A stretch of DNA of 64,000 nt from Lineus longissimus (Eukaryota; Nemertea; Pilidiophora; Heteronemertea; Lineidae): assembly GCF_910592395.1 (NCBI RefSeq), contig NC_088318.1, forward strand, positions 14,942,349 through 15,006,348, in the 5' to 3' direction. This document shows positions 24,531-62,404 of the stretch, in pieces (the first letter of the stretch is position 1; the number at the start of each line of letters is the position of its first letter). A program made the translations under genes and the position numbers. The notes below the pieces were generated by a model. That model was not told the DNA's origin. It saw nothing but the letters and a program-made list of their open reading frames with translations, and ran no database searches.

Positions 24531-27500
24531 CATCTGGCGCGATCACAATCTAGCAATCAGCTAGGACAATAATGATTAGAAATTTCAACCAGAGTGGTAC
24601 AGCTATACAATCTGCCAACCAGAGCCATCGAATTTAACATTATGCCACAGGGGTAGGATTGCTAGGAGCCTAGAGCAATGGAACACACAGGGCAAAGTCA
24701 CAGTCAACCAGAACAGAGCTGTGATGTTCAGTTTGTACTCAATTCATTTATCAACTGGTCCAGTGACTGCAGCAAATCAAACATGGTTGCTCTTTACATA
24801 ATGAATGAAAAGAACCAAGACAAGCATCAGTTTTTTGTTTCAGTAAACATGGATTTATTGACATGAATAATGACAAAGATGTCAACTTTCTGAATAATGA
24901 ACAAATAACATTCTTAACACCTTTTAATATCACATTTGATGATCAGCAAGTTTTACTTTCATATTCGCAACAGGGTTGCTCATAGTCAATCTTTGAAAAT
25001 TTCCCTTTTTGATGCGACCTACCCTGCAAATAAACACAGACACACCGTCAAATAATCGATCAAACAGTTTGCTTATAAAGCAGGTGAGTTTGCCTTAGAG
25101 TTTCCACACCAGCATCCAAAAACAAAGTACATGTTTGAGAAAGAGAGATAGAAGAGGCCCCTATTGACAACATTGTGTAACGTAATCTGACCTAGCTAGC
25201 TTATGCCAATAGTCTCTCTTCAAAGTAAGTCATCAACCTCCCTAAAATGTGGACAAGAAACTTGACACCATCATGCATGAGTGAAGGAAGACTTAAGTAT
25301 GATAGACAAATGTGAGTGAGTTTAGTTGAAACGGCAACTTGACAGGACTTGAGGTTATCAAAGTTATCAAAGTGTAGACTGACCGAGTGCCATTTGACTT
25401 AGCACGGCTTCTACAGAGAACTTGGACGTGAGTAAACATTACAATACACTACACAGAACCACAAATGGTTAACATTTGCACTTGAGCATAACAACCCTTT
25501 CGCTGTGAGTGACATGCACAGCACGTCTTGTTGCATGTCCCTATCTATCACATGCGGGTGATGCACTGCACGTCATTCCCTCCTACTGTTTTTAAATCAG
25601 CACTTGGCCAGAGCCCCTCTAAACATGCAATGCATCTTTTGGAAACATTAGTTTAATCAAAAACTCATTACTTCAATATCGCAACACTTTTGAAAATGAT
25701 AAAAGTTAGCACGGTTCTGCATAGTCATACTTCTCTCCGCGCAGGCTAGAGCAGGCAAACAAAATGGCTTTTGCAGCGAAAGGGTTGACACAAAGCTAGA
25801 CAAAATATGATTGCAATACATGCACATTAAAACAATTACCACAATGAACATTAAAGAAATCTGGCATCAAAATGATTTTGATTCACTATAAACTATACTT
25901 ATTCACTCTACATGTATAAGACTGGAAAAAACAAGCCACACCACTGAAATAAAGTATCATTTTGCACCAAACCTGATACAGCATGCATAGTCCTAACAGT
26001 ACACACTACTTTTTACATGTCCCTGCCTGGTTCTATACATGTACGTATGTACTTCTAAAACGTCCTCAGACTGATAGTCAAATAAAGCTCAAAGAAGACG
26101 TCATGTTTTACGACATGTAGAATGAATAAAAAAAAAAAAAAACTTTGCAGATTGTGAAAAATGCCTTCATACGTAGTCACGAATGCACAAATGCAATATC
26201 AAAAACAGTTTCCTCTGGAGTTTTAACACATTGTTAACACTCTTAATACGCAGTGAGGAATTTATCATCGATGTTGCCAGACACCCCAATTAGACCACAG
26301 TTTGAAGTCTCATATACCAGTTTCACAAAATTAGACAAATTAACCAGTGCGTACTGCACTGTCTCTTAGCTATGAGGAAGAATTTAGCTGTTCCTTCTTT
26401 TTCCATAATAACTTATCAATCATAGTGTCAGGAGAAAATCATATTGCACAATAGCTATGAAGCCAAGGTGATTTTCCCAATGAAAGCACACTTTTTATCT
26501 TGGAAATATTTTATAAATTGTTTTTGCAATAATTTATAATATTACATGTATAATACATTTGAAACATATTCACAAATTCATTTGAACATTCATTAGATAT
26601 CTTTATTTTATGAACAAAATTTAATTAAACTTTTGAATTTTTTTTCTCAAACAAAAGAGTGCAAAGATAAATCCAATTAGGTCAATCTCTCGAAGATCAT
26701 TGCATAAGTATTAGTATTAGACTGTTAGTGTAAGCCATGCATTAGCACAATAACAGATCCAATTGCCTTAGTTCTTGAAATCCCCCTCCCCGAGTATTTT
26801 CCCGATGGGCTTGACCATTTATCTGCTAATACAATGGTCACAAGCAATACAGGAGACAAAACAAATCGTTCATAGCCCAGGTAAAAATGCTTGCCAGTCC
26901 AGAACTAACACTGACAGCAAATCTAAGAGTATAGAAAATGTATTTGCTGCAAAGCACAAAAATATATCACAACAACACAATGATACATGTACATACATGT
27001 ACTATACTCCTCTACATCTATTACAACCACAGATTGTGTAAAAATATACAGGCTCAATGGCCCTACACTGGTATTTAGGTACCAAATATCTTGAACCACA
27101 ATGTCTTTCATAAGATACGTTAAATCTTGTCTTTTCACTTGTTTTGTTGAAAACTATTACATGAAAAATGTATTTGCATTTTCCTACATGTATATTCCTA
27201 AATGTGGACTTGATACTTGTCACAACACCAATATTTGCCTCCACTACATGAAAGGGCTACATATCCCGAAAGCCAAACATTTATGAGGACTTTATCATTC
27301 AACCAGTAGACGTTCTGGCTGTATAATGAATGTCCCCTTCCTTTGGGATGTAAATGACGGGGCTAAGATTGGGATGACATTTGTTGAACGAAAACTTATA
27401 AAAAGAATATGCAGAAACCAACATCTCGTTAAATTTTGAGACATATGCTCCACAATATGCTGCCTACTGTAAGCTTGTAACACCGAAAGCTTGTAAAATA

Positions 27501-27865
27501 TCAATCAAGGATGCTTCAATACTGATGCGACTTAGGCCAAAGATATTTTGAAACACAGCATACTTTTGTGGCATATTTTCAAATATAAAGCCTCATACCA
27601 TAAGAAGCTATTCAAGGCCTGTCTGCTGGTTAGACTTACAGAAAGTTTCAGAAATGTTCCTCACCGCAAAATATCTAATTTTTATTGAGTAAAGAGTACC
27701 ATCACACAAATGATTATCGGAGAAACATTTACATGTACAATTCCCTCAGTTGACTGAACTCTGACCAGAATTCTGATATGCGACCATTCAAACTTCGGAA
27801 TCAAGCACTACTGATGAACAAGCTCTTGTCATGATTTCTCCATGGGAGAGATGTATCTATCTTGG
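24531..27865. other. Noncoding stretch downstream of PHAF1
   Basis: About 3.3 kb of AT-rich sequence with no recognisable coding exon, including a 15-base A run near 26130. Part is probably the PHAF1 3' UTR: a minus-strand AATAAA (TTTATT on plus) lies near 27680, about 190 bp past the stop codon, and others lie further away. The true end cannot be fixed. Confidence 0.4.
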
Positions 27866-34708
<6,843 letters not shown>

Positions 34709-37687
34709 ATGGCGTCATCTTTGACCACGCTTTGTCGCCGATTTCCAACAAGATATGGCTTAAAGCGTATTTTCGCATCCTCAAATATATTGCAACCAAC
34801 GCGAAACAAGTCTTGGGATCAATATATACGGGAAGATTTATGGCTCAAGGAAGAAGGGGCAAAATCATTCGCTGAAATCAAAGAAGGTTTGTGTTGTCCG
34901 GTAATAGGTCAAATTGCTATGGAGAATATACAGATAACTTGTATGCTCCTTTTGTCGGATGTCCTTGAACTGCACCTTCTTCCAATTGACTATTGAGTGC
35001 AGTGCTTTCCCCGTTAACAGAGTATAGTCGCACTGGTGACCTTTTATGTCTTTTCTTGTTGGTTTCTCATAAACATGGTAAATGCTTGAAAGCAGAACAG
35101 TGATTTCAGGCATTCCATCTATGCAACTACTGATGACGATGCCAGTGACAGTGTCACTGTCAGCTAGCCGGGACAACAAGGTCCCTCACTAAGAAGATTG
35201 TGAAAACTTTGCTCGGTTCACAAAGAATGCGAACTTATTTTTCAGAACTAGATTTCAAAGATCCAGAGATTCACGAAACTGTAGATATAAGCCTCCCAGC
35301 TAAACAGAAACAACTCCAGAAGAAATCTGAACGCTTGAAGCTTCTTAAAGAGATAAAGAACGATAAGACATTAGAACAAGCTGCTCGTCTCCGTAAATGT
35401 AAGTGAAGTAGTGTAAACCTCTTTATTTTGTAGTAAGTACTGCAGCACCTAGTGACCTAGCCCCTCTAAAAGTGCTCCCTGCTTTTTTTGAGAACTGCTA
35501 CAATGTATTGTGCATTTTCTATTTTAGCAGGGCTCTCTTACCCTGGTGTTAGTCGGCCATTACATCATAAAAACTGTGTGTGTTTGTTTTTCAGTGCATA
35601 TTCCCCTTGAAGAGGTAAAAAAGGATTGGTATAAAGAGAGCTGGAGCATTCATGCTCATTCAATAGCAGACCACTATGGAGTTTATCAGGATTTATTCGG
35701 GTATGCTTACTTCTACCCAAGGATTCAACTGGATATTTCTTTTGATTATGATGACGAGTATGTAACTCCTGTTCACCGTGGCAATAAAATTTTACCATCT
35801 GAGGTGAGTTGATTTTATGACATTGGGCATTCCTCATCTGATTTTATTCAATCACTAGATTACTGATTATGCACAAAGTGATTGACTGCGGAACTTTTTG
35901 GTCGGTAGTACTCTAGGTAAAAAGTAAATAGTCCGCGTTTTTTTACCCCCTGGGCCCATTTCCGGCAGAGGATAGGGGCATAATGTTGACTCTTAAGTTT
36001 CATCATCATTTGAATGAGCATTGATTTATAGTGGGATGGTGGATTTTTGTTTTTGTGTTGATTCGATTGACAGCTGTACATGTAAGTGATCATGCTCTTC
36101 TATTACAGGCCACCGAGGCTCCTCATGTATCCTTTGAGGCACCTCGCAATACCCTATGGACACTTTGCCTGACATCTCCAGATGAACATTTTCTAGAAGA
36201 AGACAAAGAATATGTACATTGGCTGGTGTAAGTGATCAGAACTGAAATGATAATTTGGGAACCAGTATTTTAGAATATATTTCGAATGAGAAGAAATAGT
36301 GACGTTCTTCTGTCACAAATGCTTTGAAATGAAAGAGTTCCCAAGCTGGGTGATAAATGGTAAGACAAAGAAGTCCAGATACCTCGTTTCATTTATCAAT
36401 ATGAGAAAGGCCGTTTTTTCACTGTAGATACTTATTTTCATGAATTAACTTGAATTGCTTCTGATCCTTTATTTCAGAGGAAACATCCCTGGGAGTGACA
36501 TATCGAATGGGGAAGTTTTATGCAACTATCTGCCGCCAATCCCGCCAAGAGGCACTGGTCATCATAGATATATATTTATTTTGTACAAGCAAGATAAACG
36601 GGTGGATTATAGTCATGCAAAAAGAGGAGAAAATTGGTAAGTTTAGTCCATTTCCTGAGTATGTTTTTGGCAAAGATCATTGAGCCGCTAAATAGAATTC
36701 AATCAATGTTCATAGAGTTCTGTCATTTACTTTCAGCTCAAGTCTACCAGAGCGAACATTCAGCACTTATGAGTTTTACAAAGAGCATCAGGATTATGTC
36801 ACACCAGCGGGATTGGCCTTCTTCCAGAGTGAATATGACGAGTCGGTTCAGACCACATTTCATAATATACTGAGTAAGTTCACTTTCAAGTAGTATTGCC
36901 TGACTGTGCTTTGTAAAGACATAAATTTGTGTGGTGATTCATTACTGATTGCATTGGAGGCTGATTAGAGGCTGCTTCTTTCTGCCATCTTCTGTCTGAA
37001 AAAGTATATGATTCTTATATTGAATCTATTGGTTGGACATTTCGACTAGAATGGTGAGCATTTCAGTTCTGTTCGGTACCTTTTAGCTATTGAAGTATAC
37101 TTTGCTCATGGACTGTAATGGCTTCAATTTGTACTTTTATTATGAAATTGACAAATTCTAGTGTACAAGTGTTAGTTATTTTATTTATAGATGTGAGAGA
37201 ACCAGCGTTTGAATATGACTATCCACCAGACTTCCATCCAGAGCAGCAACGATACCCCTGGAAAAAGCCATTCAATCTGTAAGTAGTTTCTTTAACCATT
37301 TTGTTACAATGGCCCGGTTTCGCGGGCCATGATGCAATGATGAACGCTACTGATCTCTATGTCATGAGTCGTGCCCTTTTATTGAAAAATAACGTTGGAT
37401 ATCGGCATGGACAGGGCAAAAAATTCTGTACGTGACATGTACTATGGGGAGGAGTCAAATACTTTTATTTTCTCTTTTTCAGCTACCTTGAGAGGTACCG
37501 TGACAAAAAAGAAATCGCAGAAGAGGTTTTAAAGGAACGATTGTCAATGATTTCACCATTCAAAGAATTACCTAAACAGCCCAAATATCCAGATGTGTTT
37601 TTCATGCCAAATAAACCTCAGTGGTGGAGGCTGGTCGAGCATCATCGCCGGAATAGGGAGGGAAAATTCAAGGACTTGCCAAAATAG
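34709..37687 (+). CDS. MRPL38: MRPL38 (mL38), mitochondrial large-subunit ribosomal protein, PEBP-like
   Basis: mL38 is a metazoan mitoribosome large-subunit protein with a phosphatidylethanolamine-binding-protein fold. Eight coding exons with matching phases: 34709-34900, 35164-35398, 35595-35803, 36109-36227, 36478-36636, 36737-36873, 37191-37278 and 37483-37687 (TAG). The N-terminus ([20 protein letters not shown]) is rich in Arg, Ser and Thr without acids, as expected for a mitochondrial targeting peptide. Conserved parts are [49 protein letters not shown], the [19 protein letters not shown] ligand-site motif, [20 protein letters not shown] and VREPAFEY. The first junction relies on a GTAATA donor after codon 64; it is the only one that keeps frame. 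A poly(A) signal follows about 300 bp downstream. Confidence 0.95.
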
Positions 37688-37984
37688 ATGTGACGTTTCA
37701 AAGACTTACCAGAACAAACAACTATCTCCTCCTGGACCTCTTGCTTTATGGCTGGTCTTGCAGTGGGAATATCAACACGCAAAATCATTTCTCCAACTTG
37801 CTGAGAATCTTGTTTATCTAAGCTTACATCCCAGCTTACTGAGTTGGCTTGCCCTGGGGAGACTTCCCAGAGCAGGCTTACCCATTAACTTTGCGGAGGC
37901 TACAAGATTCTTGTAAATTTTGAGACTGATTCTTCAGTGTGATTAGTATCGTTATGTTATTGTTCTGATTCTGTTGTATTTCAT

Positions 37985-37990
37985 AATAAA
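37985..37990 (+). terminator. MRPL38 poly(A) signal
   Basis: AATAAA about 300 bp after the MRPL38 stop codon, followed by a T/G-rich stretch (TTTGCTGCTCTTGTTTT) as expected for a downstream element. Confidence 0.6.
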
Positions 37991-38019
37991 TTGATTAATG
38001 TACATTTGCTGCTCTTGTT

Positions 38020-39675
38020 TTATTTCATCAGCTTTCTGGTGATCACAAATCTTGTAAAAGCAAAGGGAAAACGGCCAGCATAACCATAATCATAGCCAGG
38101 ATTTCTGGAGAGGGGGTCATTTTGCCACCAGGATGTGTGTTTTTTCAAAAATAAGTAATTTTTATTGAAATTGCAAAAAAATCGAGGACACCACCAGTGT
38201 CCTGGACCAGTGTCCTCAAGTTACTAAGTCGTGATGGTGGTCCAAAAGCAAGTTGTGACAGCAACTTAACACTAACCGAGTGATCCTGCCCTGTGGAGTG
38301 GGGGTTGGTGAATAAGTGTATGTGCTCCTGGAATGGTTGTCCTCAAGAGTTCCATCACTAGCTGAACAAGATGTCATCATGCCAAGTGCTTTTACACAGA
38401 GATTATGAAAAAGTTGTGACTCATCCATAAGGTCGATCAGTTAATTCTCTAGGGCAAATGGACCCCATATTTTGACTGGGCAATTGTGAATTTGTTCACA
38501 GGATAATGGTGAAAGTTCCACATGAGATATAGGGTGCCTACCGCGCTCTAAAAGGGGAATATGGACAAGTGCCTTTGGTCTTGTTGGCTAAAGTCCAACC
38601 CTCAGGTGGAATAGCATGGACAAATTGTAACTATGGTTGGAAGTCACACTAGTAGGGTTGTGCCTTTGTCCTTTGGTGACCAACTTATCTGTTTTCTACA
38701 AAAAATGCATAAAAACCCTCGGCGGACAAGGAACTTCACACAGTCGCCTTCATCTCCACTTGTAATTAAATTCCACAAGAGTAAAATAATTTAACTTGAA
38801 TTTAATATAAACAAATATTTAAATATTGATACCTATCATTTACATACAATACAGGGCAAGTCCACCAGACAGGTATGGGTGTAACATTAGCAACATTGTC
38901 CTGTTCCAGGACCTCATCCCTCTGCATGGCGGAGAACCCACCCTCGATCTGTGTCTGTACAAATGTAGATCGTCAGAAACAGTGGTATTCATCAAACAGC
39001 CCACAAAAGCTCACAGATTATTATGAACATTAACAACAACTATTACGAATTTCTAACATCTAAGGAAATCGCAAATGTTCTCAGGATTTTTATGAAACTG
39101 GAAATATCATGATTTAAGTCACACCTTGATCTCTTAATTGGGGATCGGCATCCAAAAAGGTGGCACTGACTTTCATAAGGGTATGCATCAAAACATATGT
39201 CATGATGGCCAAAATGATGTCAACATGTAGGTCTATATTAATGTACTCTAAACTCAGAAAAACTTGATGTTACAACTTATGTCTCTCACGCAATGCAATA
39301 TCCCAGTAAGAGTCAGTGCCACAAAGGGTAGGATGGGGTAATTGTAGCCCATACATGCCTTGTACCCAGCGTGCAATGTATGACCTACTAATTACAGTGG
39401 AAACTTTGTTAGCACACCTCTCTATCAAGGACAGCACGAGTCAGTCCCAATGGTATACTTGCAATATCCTTGATTAAATCAAATGTCTTCTCAGTGGTAC
39501 TGTCACAACAAGTATGAAATAGTCCACAGATTGTTCAAGGGTAATGGCCCTCAAAACACGTCATTGTCAACAGTAAAAAATACCAAAATATTTACAAACA
39601 CAGACTTTGACTTATCTATACACTTAGCCTGCCAAGTCCAATAAAGTTTGTGAAAATGGCTCTGTACACACTCTA
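38020..39675. other. Noncoding stretch between MRPL38 and CEBPG; probable CEBPG 3' UTR
   Basis: No coding exon recognised. A minus-strand AATAAA (TTTATT at 38161-38166) could end the CEBPG transcript, which would then overlap or abut the MRPL38 3' end. The 3' UTR would be about 1.5 kb. Assignment is by position only. Confidence 0.4.
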
Positions 39676-40071
39676 TCATGACCCTGGCTGATGAGGGGCT
39701 GAATATTCATGATCATTTTGAACGGCTATGGTGTTAACTTGTGCCTGTAACGCACCATCATGCCCTTGCCCTGGAACAGGTAGTGGCACAGAAGGAGCAT
39801 CGTTTGCATGTTGCAGAAATAGGTCCTTCAGAACTGTCAATTCTTTTGAAAGAATTTCCACTTTTTGCTCCAGGTTAGAATTTTCCCTTCGAAGCTGACT
39901 CAGCTTGTCAGTGGTCTCCTTTGCTTTCTGCCGGCTCCTATCTCGACTTTTTCGAACTGCAATGTTATTTCTTTCTCTCCGCGCTTTGTATTCTTCGCTC
40001 TCCTTGTCCATTCTACGCTTCTTCTTTGCTGTGGATTCTCCACCATCTTTGGGTTTGGGTGGCATCTTCAT
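39676..40071 (-). CDS. CEBPG: CCAAT/enhancer-binding protein gamma, intronless coding region
   Basis: A 131-residue bZIP protein. It has a basic lead (STAKKKRRMDKESEEYKARR) and the C/EBP basic region ERNNIAVRKSRDRSRQKAKE (33-52), then a leucine zipper to LFLQHA near 89. It is nearly the length of vertebrate C/EBP gamma (about 150) and, like it, lacks the N-terminal activation boxes of other C/EBPs. C/EBP gamma acts mainly as a dimer partner, including with ATF4 in the stress response. The zipper ending KELTVLKDLFLQHA fits gamma better than the activator class. An acceptor-like ..ACAG|GTGTCC on the minus strand near 40130 suggests a spliced noncoding leader. Confidence 0.92.
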   Translation of the reverse strand: MKMPPKPKDGGESTAKKKRRMDKESEEYKARRERNNIAVRKSRDRSRQKAKETTDKLSQLRRENSNLEQKVEILSKELTVLKDLFLQHANDAPSVPLPVPGQGHDGALQAQVNTIAVQNDHEYSAPHQPGS

Positions 40072-40960
40072 TGATATACCGAACTTACAAGGTCAGGAGC
40101 GACTTGCTCTCAAGCTGAGCTTCCAAAGGACACCTGTAACACAAATACTTATTGGATTAAAACGAAGAGACAGAATGTACAGATTCGTTCGATCGAGGAA
40201 GGTGTCACGAAAATCCAAGAGCAGACCAGTCATGCTTCACCTGACCTAGAACAAATCAACGGGTCACAGTGGCTTCCCTTATGCCGGTAGGCCCTATTTC
40301 ATTGTCCAAAGTTTGCATCAATTTAGGCCTCTCCATTCAAACATGTCAAATGATGCGTGGATCGATTGCATCATCAACAAAATACCAGCATGCAAAATCG
40401 CAAGGCCACTGTCAATTGTCTGGGTCATGTGTGAACAAGCAGGCTACCAAAGGGTTAAAAACTACTATATCATGTAAGAAGTTCGCATAGATTTTGGTGT
40501 ACTACCTCTTTGTCTTCTTTAGAAGAAAACCACGATTAAATCTTCACAATCTATTATATATGTCGAAAGATCTATCGCAATTTTTGCACTTCTTGTGTTT
40601 TGATGAATATATTGAAAATAGACGAATCAGATTTGGCCAACTATATTCCGCATCTTGTCTTACATCTATTGTGATTGGTGGATCCATCTTCGGTAATATC
40701 CGTCACTTTACGGAAACTGCCGAATACTTTTGATTGCGACATCGCCGGTTAAAGGAGTATTGCATTGATTCCTAGCGTTAAAGGATGACTTCGCTAAATA
40801 TACGCAATTTTCATCAATATACACGGAGCGCCGTGAAATTACCTTTTTAAAATGGACCAACAACTGCTATCAATGTAGACACTGTCAATCAGTTCGGAGC
40901 ATGGCTGGCAGTTATGGATTGACAGGGAGGACCGAGGATAGGACACTTTTTATGTCCTGT
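40072..40960 (-). promoter_or_regulatory. CEBPG 5' leader and upstream region
   Basis: This flank holds a possible 5' UTR intron (acceptor near 40130) and a CCAAT box on the minus strand (ATTGG near 40675), both consistent with the promoter lying 600-700 bp upstream of the ATG. No coding sequence recognised. Confidence 0.4.
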
Positions 40961-40970
40961 CCTGTATCCC

Positions 40971-41078
40971 CCCCCCCCCCCAGAGCAGCAAAAAGAATTT
41001 CTTGAAAGATTTAGTTTTCTTCGTTTTAAGTCGTCGTCCCCCCCCCCCCCCCCCGAGATAATAAGTCGCCCCCCCCCC
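40971..41078. repeat. Three poly-C tracts
   Basis: Homopolymer C runs at about 40971-40981, 41039-41054 and 41071-41078, separated by unrelated sequence. On the minus strand they read as G runs and could form G-quadruplexes. Their exact lengths may be affected by sequencing error. Confidence 0.8.
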
Positions 41079-41135
41079 GAGATCAAAAGTCTTTATAAGT
41101 CGTCCGTCCCGCCTAGAATTTTTTTTATCCCGGCC

Positions 41136-41200
41136 ATCGTGCGAGTGCAAGTGAGACTTTGGAACAATGATCACCAGTGACGAGGCTTGGAGAATGTGTG
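41136..41200 (-). repeat. Third copy of the C/EBP-upstream repeat
   Basis: On the minus strand it reads CACACATTCTCCAAGCCTCG, then TCACTGGTGATCATTGTTCC and an ACTTGCACTCGCAC tail. It aligns end to end with the two copies upstream of the C/EBP gene at 23574-23714. It lies about 1.1 kb upstream of the CEBPG start codon. Confidence 0.55.
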
Positions 41201-41896
41201 AGAATGTCACGGGTGTATGTAAAATTCGAAATTACGAACCGAAGACCGGGGATTGAAAGTGTACAACACTAAAATGTAGATTACTACGCTGTTAATTCAT
41301 CAAATGACAAATTAAGCCTCGTTATAACTAATCAATGTCACAAAACAATGACTAAACAAACGATACTACGAATGGTGAGATAAGCAACAACAGGAAATCG
41401 AGAAAACGTGTTTATTTTGAATAAAAACATGAAACTCTTTTATTCTCGCCATCGTGTCCTCCGGATGTTGTTAGGTCACATGAAAAATTTATGATGATGA
41501 TATTCGTATGAAAAAAGGTGGTTTATGCTGGTATTTGACAAAAGTTTTCTTTCTAACAACGTCTTATCGAAAAATTAGCGAAATATAGAATAGTTTTTGC
41601 ACTTGAGCGTATTATTGGAATGGATTGGGTCATCTTTTTGGCCAAAAACAATCGATTATTTGGTGCAGATTTGATTTTTTGGTCTTTTTCCCCAGAGGCA
41701 GATGCAGCATCACATCCTCAAACAGTGACAAGATATCTTATGATCTTCTTGGACACTGTTAGTGTCAGTGATTACCAATTTTTGTATCATTGTCACTTTG
41801 ACTCGGATACTCACGCTGCCTTCATTCAGCAGAAGAAGAATGCATCTCCACTAGCTTGAGATGTGGGCGTGGCATGATATTGATGTGGTCACTGTC

Positions 41897-42345
41897 GCTG
41901 AAAGGGTGGATGTCGTCCTGGGTGATGCACAATATCACCCAGCCTCTATCTGGGTGATGCACAACATCACCCTGGGTGATCTTGTGCATTCGTTTCGCAA
42001 TTGGTGACGGGGTTGTCAAATCGGCGGACGTGGAAATGTTCACGGCCAAAAAATAAAATGGCGGCCGTTCATCTGGTTCGCCAGCGTGACTTGAAACATC
42101 ATTTGGCAGCTATTCCTGAGGTCGAAAGGGCATCTTTAGTTGCCAAAGGACGGGAAATCAAACAAAAATATGTGCGTTTAACAAATAAACATGAGAAAGG
42201 TGCCGAGGATTTATTCGAGGCAGTGGTCGTCTACGGTATATAGCAGAAGTACCATGCTACGATTTGACAACCTTGTCGCGTGCATCACCCAGGTAGAGGA
42301 TGGGTGATATTGTGCATCACCCAGGACGACATCCACCCGTTCAGC
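41897..42345. mobile_element. Non-autonomous Mutator-like element with captured exon-like cargo
   Basis: A 449-bp element bounded by a perfect 9-bp target duplication GTCACTGTC (41888-41896 and 42346-42354). The terminal inverted repeats are 66 bp (41897-41962 and 42280-42345) with 3 mismatches; both start GCTGAA(A/C)GGGTGGATGTCG. Each arm contains internal copies of GGGTGATGCAC. A shorter inner inverted repeat GTTGTCAAATCG follows. A 9-bp duplication with long terminal repeats fits the MULE superfamily. It encodes no transposase; the interior is the exon-like piece described separately. Confidence 0.85.
42058..42243 (+). pseudogene. Exon-like open frame inside the Mutator-like element
   Basis: An ATG in the context AAAATGGCGGCC opens a 61-codon frame (MAAVHLVRQRDLKHHLAAIP..., ending ...EAVVVYGI). 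It is basic, helix-prone and without a motif I recognise. A possible splice donor G|GTATAT near the end would make it a first coding exon. The start context matches the YY1-type initiator AAnATGGCGGC typical of host housekeeping genes, not of transposons. It is therefore probably a captured 5' exon of a host gene. The parent gene is unknown and is not in this window. Confidence 0.5.
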
Positions 42346-42552
42346 GTCACTGTCTCAGTCTGTCTGGTATACTGTAGTGTAAGCCTACTATTGGACTGAA
42401 GACTCGTTCGTCTGTCGCTCACTGTCAGTGTAAGGCTGAATAGGTCTAGCACTACAGAAACAGTATCGCATTGGCTGAATATAACTTTATTTCATTTAAA
42501 CTTTTTTTAGAGTTGGACTAGGAGTAGTAGGACACATCATTGACTTATCAAA

Positions 42553-60933
<18,381 letters not shown>

Positions 60934-61208
60934 TGAATACTAATTTTGTATCTGCTTATGAATTGAAAAAATTATGAATATCATTGGAAATAATGAGACT
61001 ATTCTCCAAATAGACTTTTTTGTGCTGGTGCATGATGCCTCCGAGCATCGGGTAGTATCTTAGTTTGATGTTGTTGACCCATTGGTTATCATATTGCCTT
61101 ACAGATTTGTAAACGATGATAATTTTTATAGGACCAAAGAACACTGGTCGCTGTCAATAGAAAATTTCCTAGGATTTCAACCAATGAGTGTCTTTAGAGC
61201 TCTCACTT

Positions 61209-61360
61209 GAACTCAGATGAATCCAGTGCTTTAGAAGAACAGCTTTCAGATGAGTACCGGTACTTTAGAAGAACAGCTTTCAGATGAGTACCGGTACTTT
61301 ACAAGAACAGCTTTCAGATGAGTACCGGTATTTACAAGAACAGCTTTCAGATGAGTACTG
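61209..61360 (+). repeat. 34-bp tandem repeat, about four copies
   Basis: Units starting CTTTCAGATGAGTACCGGTA recur at 61243, 61277, 61311 and 61344 (spacings 34, 34 and 33), each with an AGAACAG tail. A weaker copy lies upstream near 61209. Confidence 0.9.
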
Positions 61361-62404
61361 CTAGCCTTTACGATGACAGATTTCTGTTGAGGGCTAGACT
61401 AAAACCTTTTACAAAAACTGCTTTCATAGGAACCAATGATATGAATGTTTTTCATATGAGCATTTGGCAGGATAAATTATTTTTTTACTTTTCATATTTC
61501 CCTTCTGTTTACCACCCCTTTGTTCTTACTTCAGATGTTAATTGTGATGGCAAGTAACTAAAATACAATGTGTTTGCTTACCAGATAAGAAATTAATTTT
61601 GTCAAGCAAACTCAGTTAAAATCTTGTTAATTGTATTTGAGGGAATGTTTATCTTTCGATTGACGCCCACAAAACTTACAAATTCAATACAGTTGCAACC
61701 TTTTCTCTAATGAGAGTTTTGAAACAATCTCATCAATCTTTTGATTCTCTTGTTATGGCATAGCCATATTTTGAGTACTTGCAAATTTAATTTCAATCTG
61801 GTGATAGCTTATTGTAGAATCCATGCTACAAACATGTGTGAGTTACTTTGCACACAAATTGAGTTTGCTTTACCTACTTGATTCTACACTCTTCTCATAG
61901 CGTTTGTGCCTGTCAAATTTTCATGCCTGGAATCAAGACATATTTTGAAATGATACAAAATTCTCCACTTACTGTGATTTTTGTATGTTTTCCTATCAAG
62001 GGAAAACATGCTTCATGCTCCTAAAGTTCATGTCAAAATCTCGACATTATTTGGCTCTCAAAAATAAAGGGGTTTGCAGCACAATTTAGTGCAAATACTC
62101 AGCAATTTTAGGGTGATGCTAAATTGTATAGCACTGATGGCATGTAGCCTATGTTATGTGGAATCAGCTCCTTGATATAAAACACAGTTTCTTGGCATTG
62201 CGATCGCTGCTGGAAGTGAGAGGATAGCACACCTTCTGTTCTTAAATCAGACTTCCCTTACCGGTAAATTTATCTGACTCTAGCACTTAAAGCCTGTTTG
62301 TTATTCCTTTGTTTGCCATAGCTAATCCGCATCAAGAAATGTTTACTTTTGGCATGTTTCCACTCTGTGCATGCGTACTGTGCTATACACCGACGGCAAT
62401 AAAA

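Noticed and set aside
40971-41078. Poly-C runs considered as a telomere-like or G4 regulatory array
   Set aside because: Irregular homopolymers without a repeat unit; kept only as low-complexity tracts.
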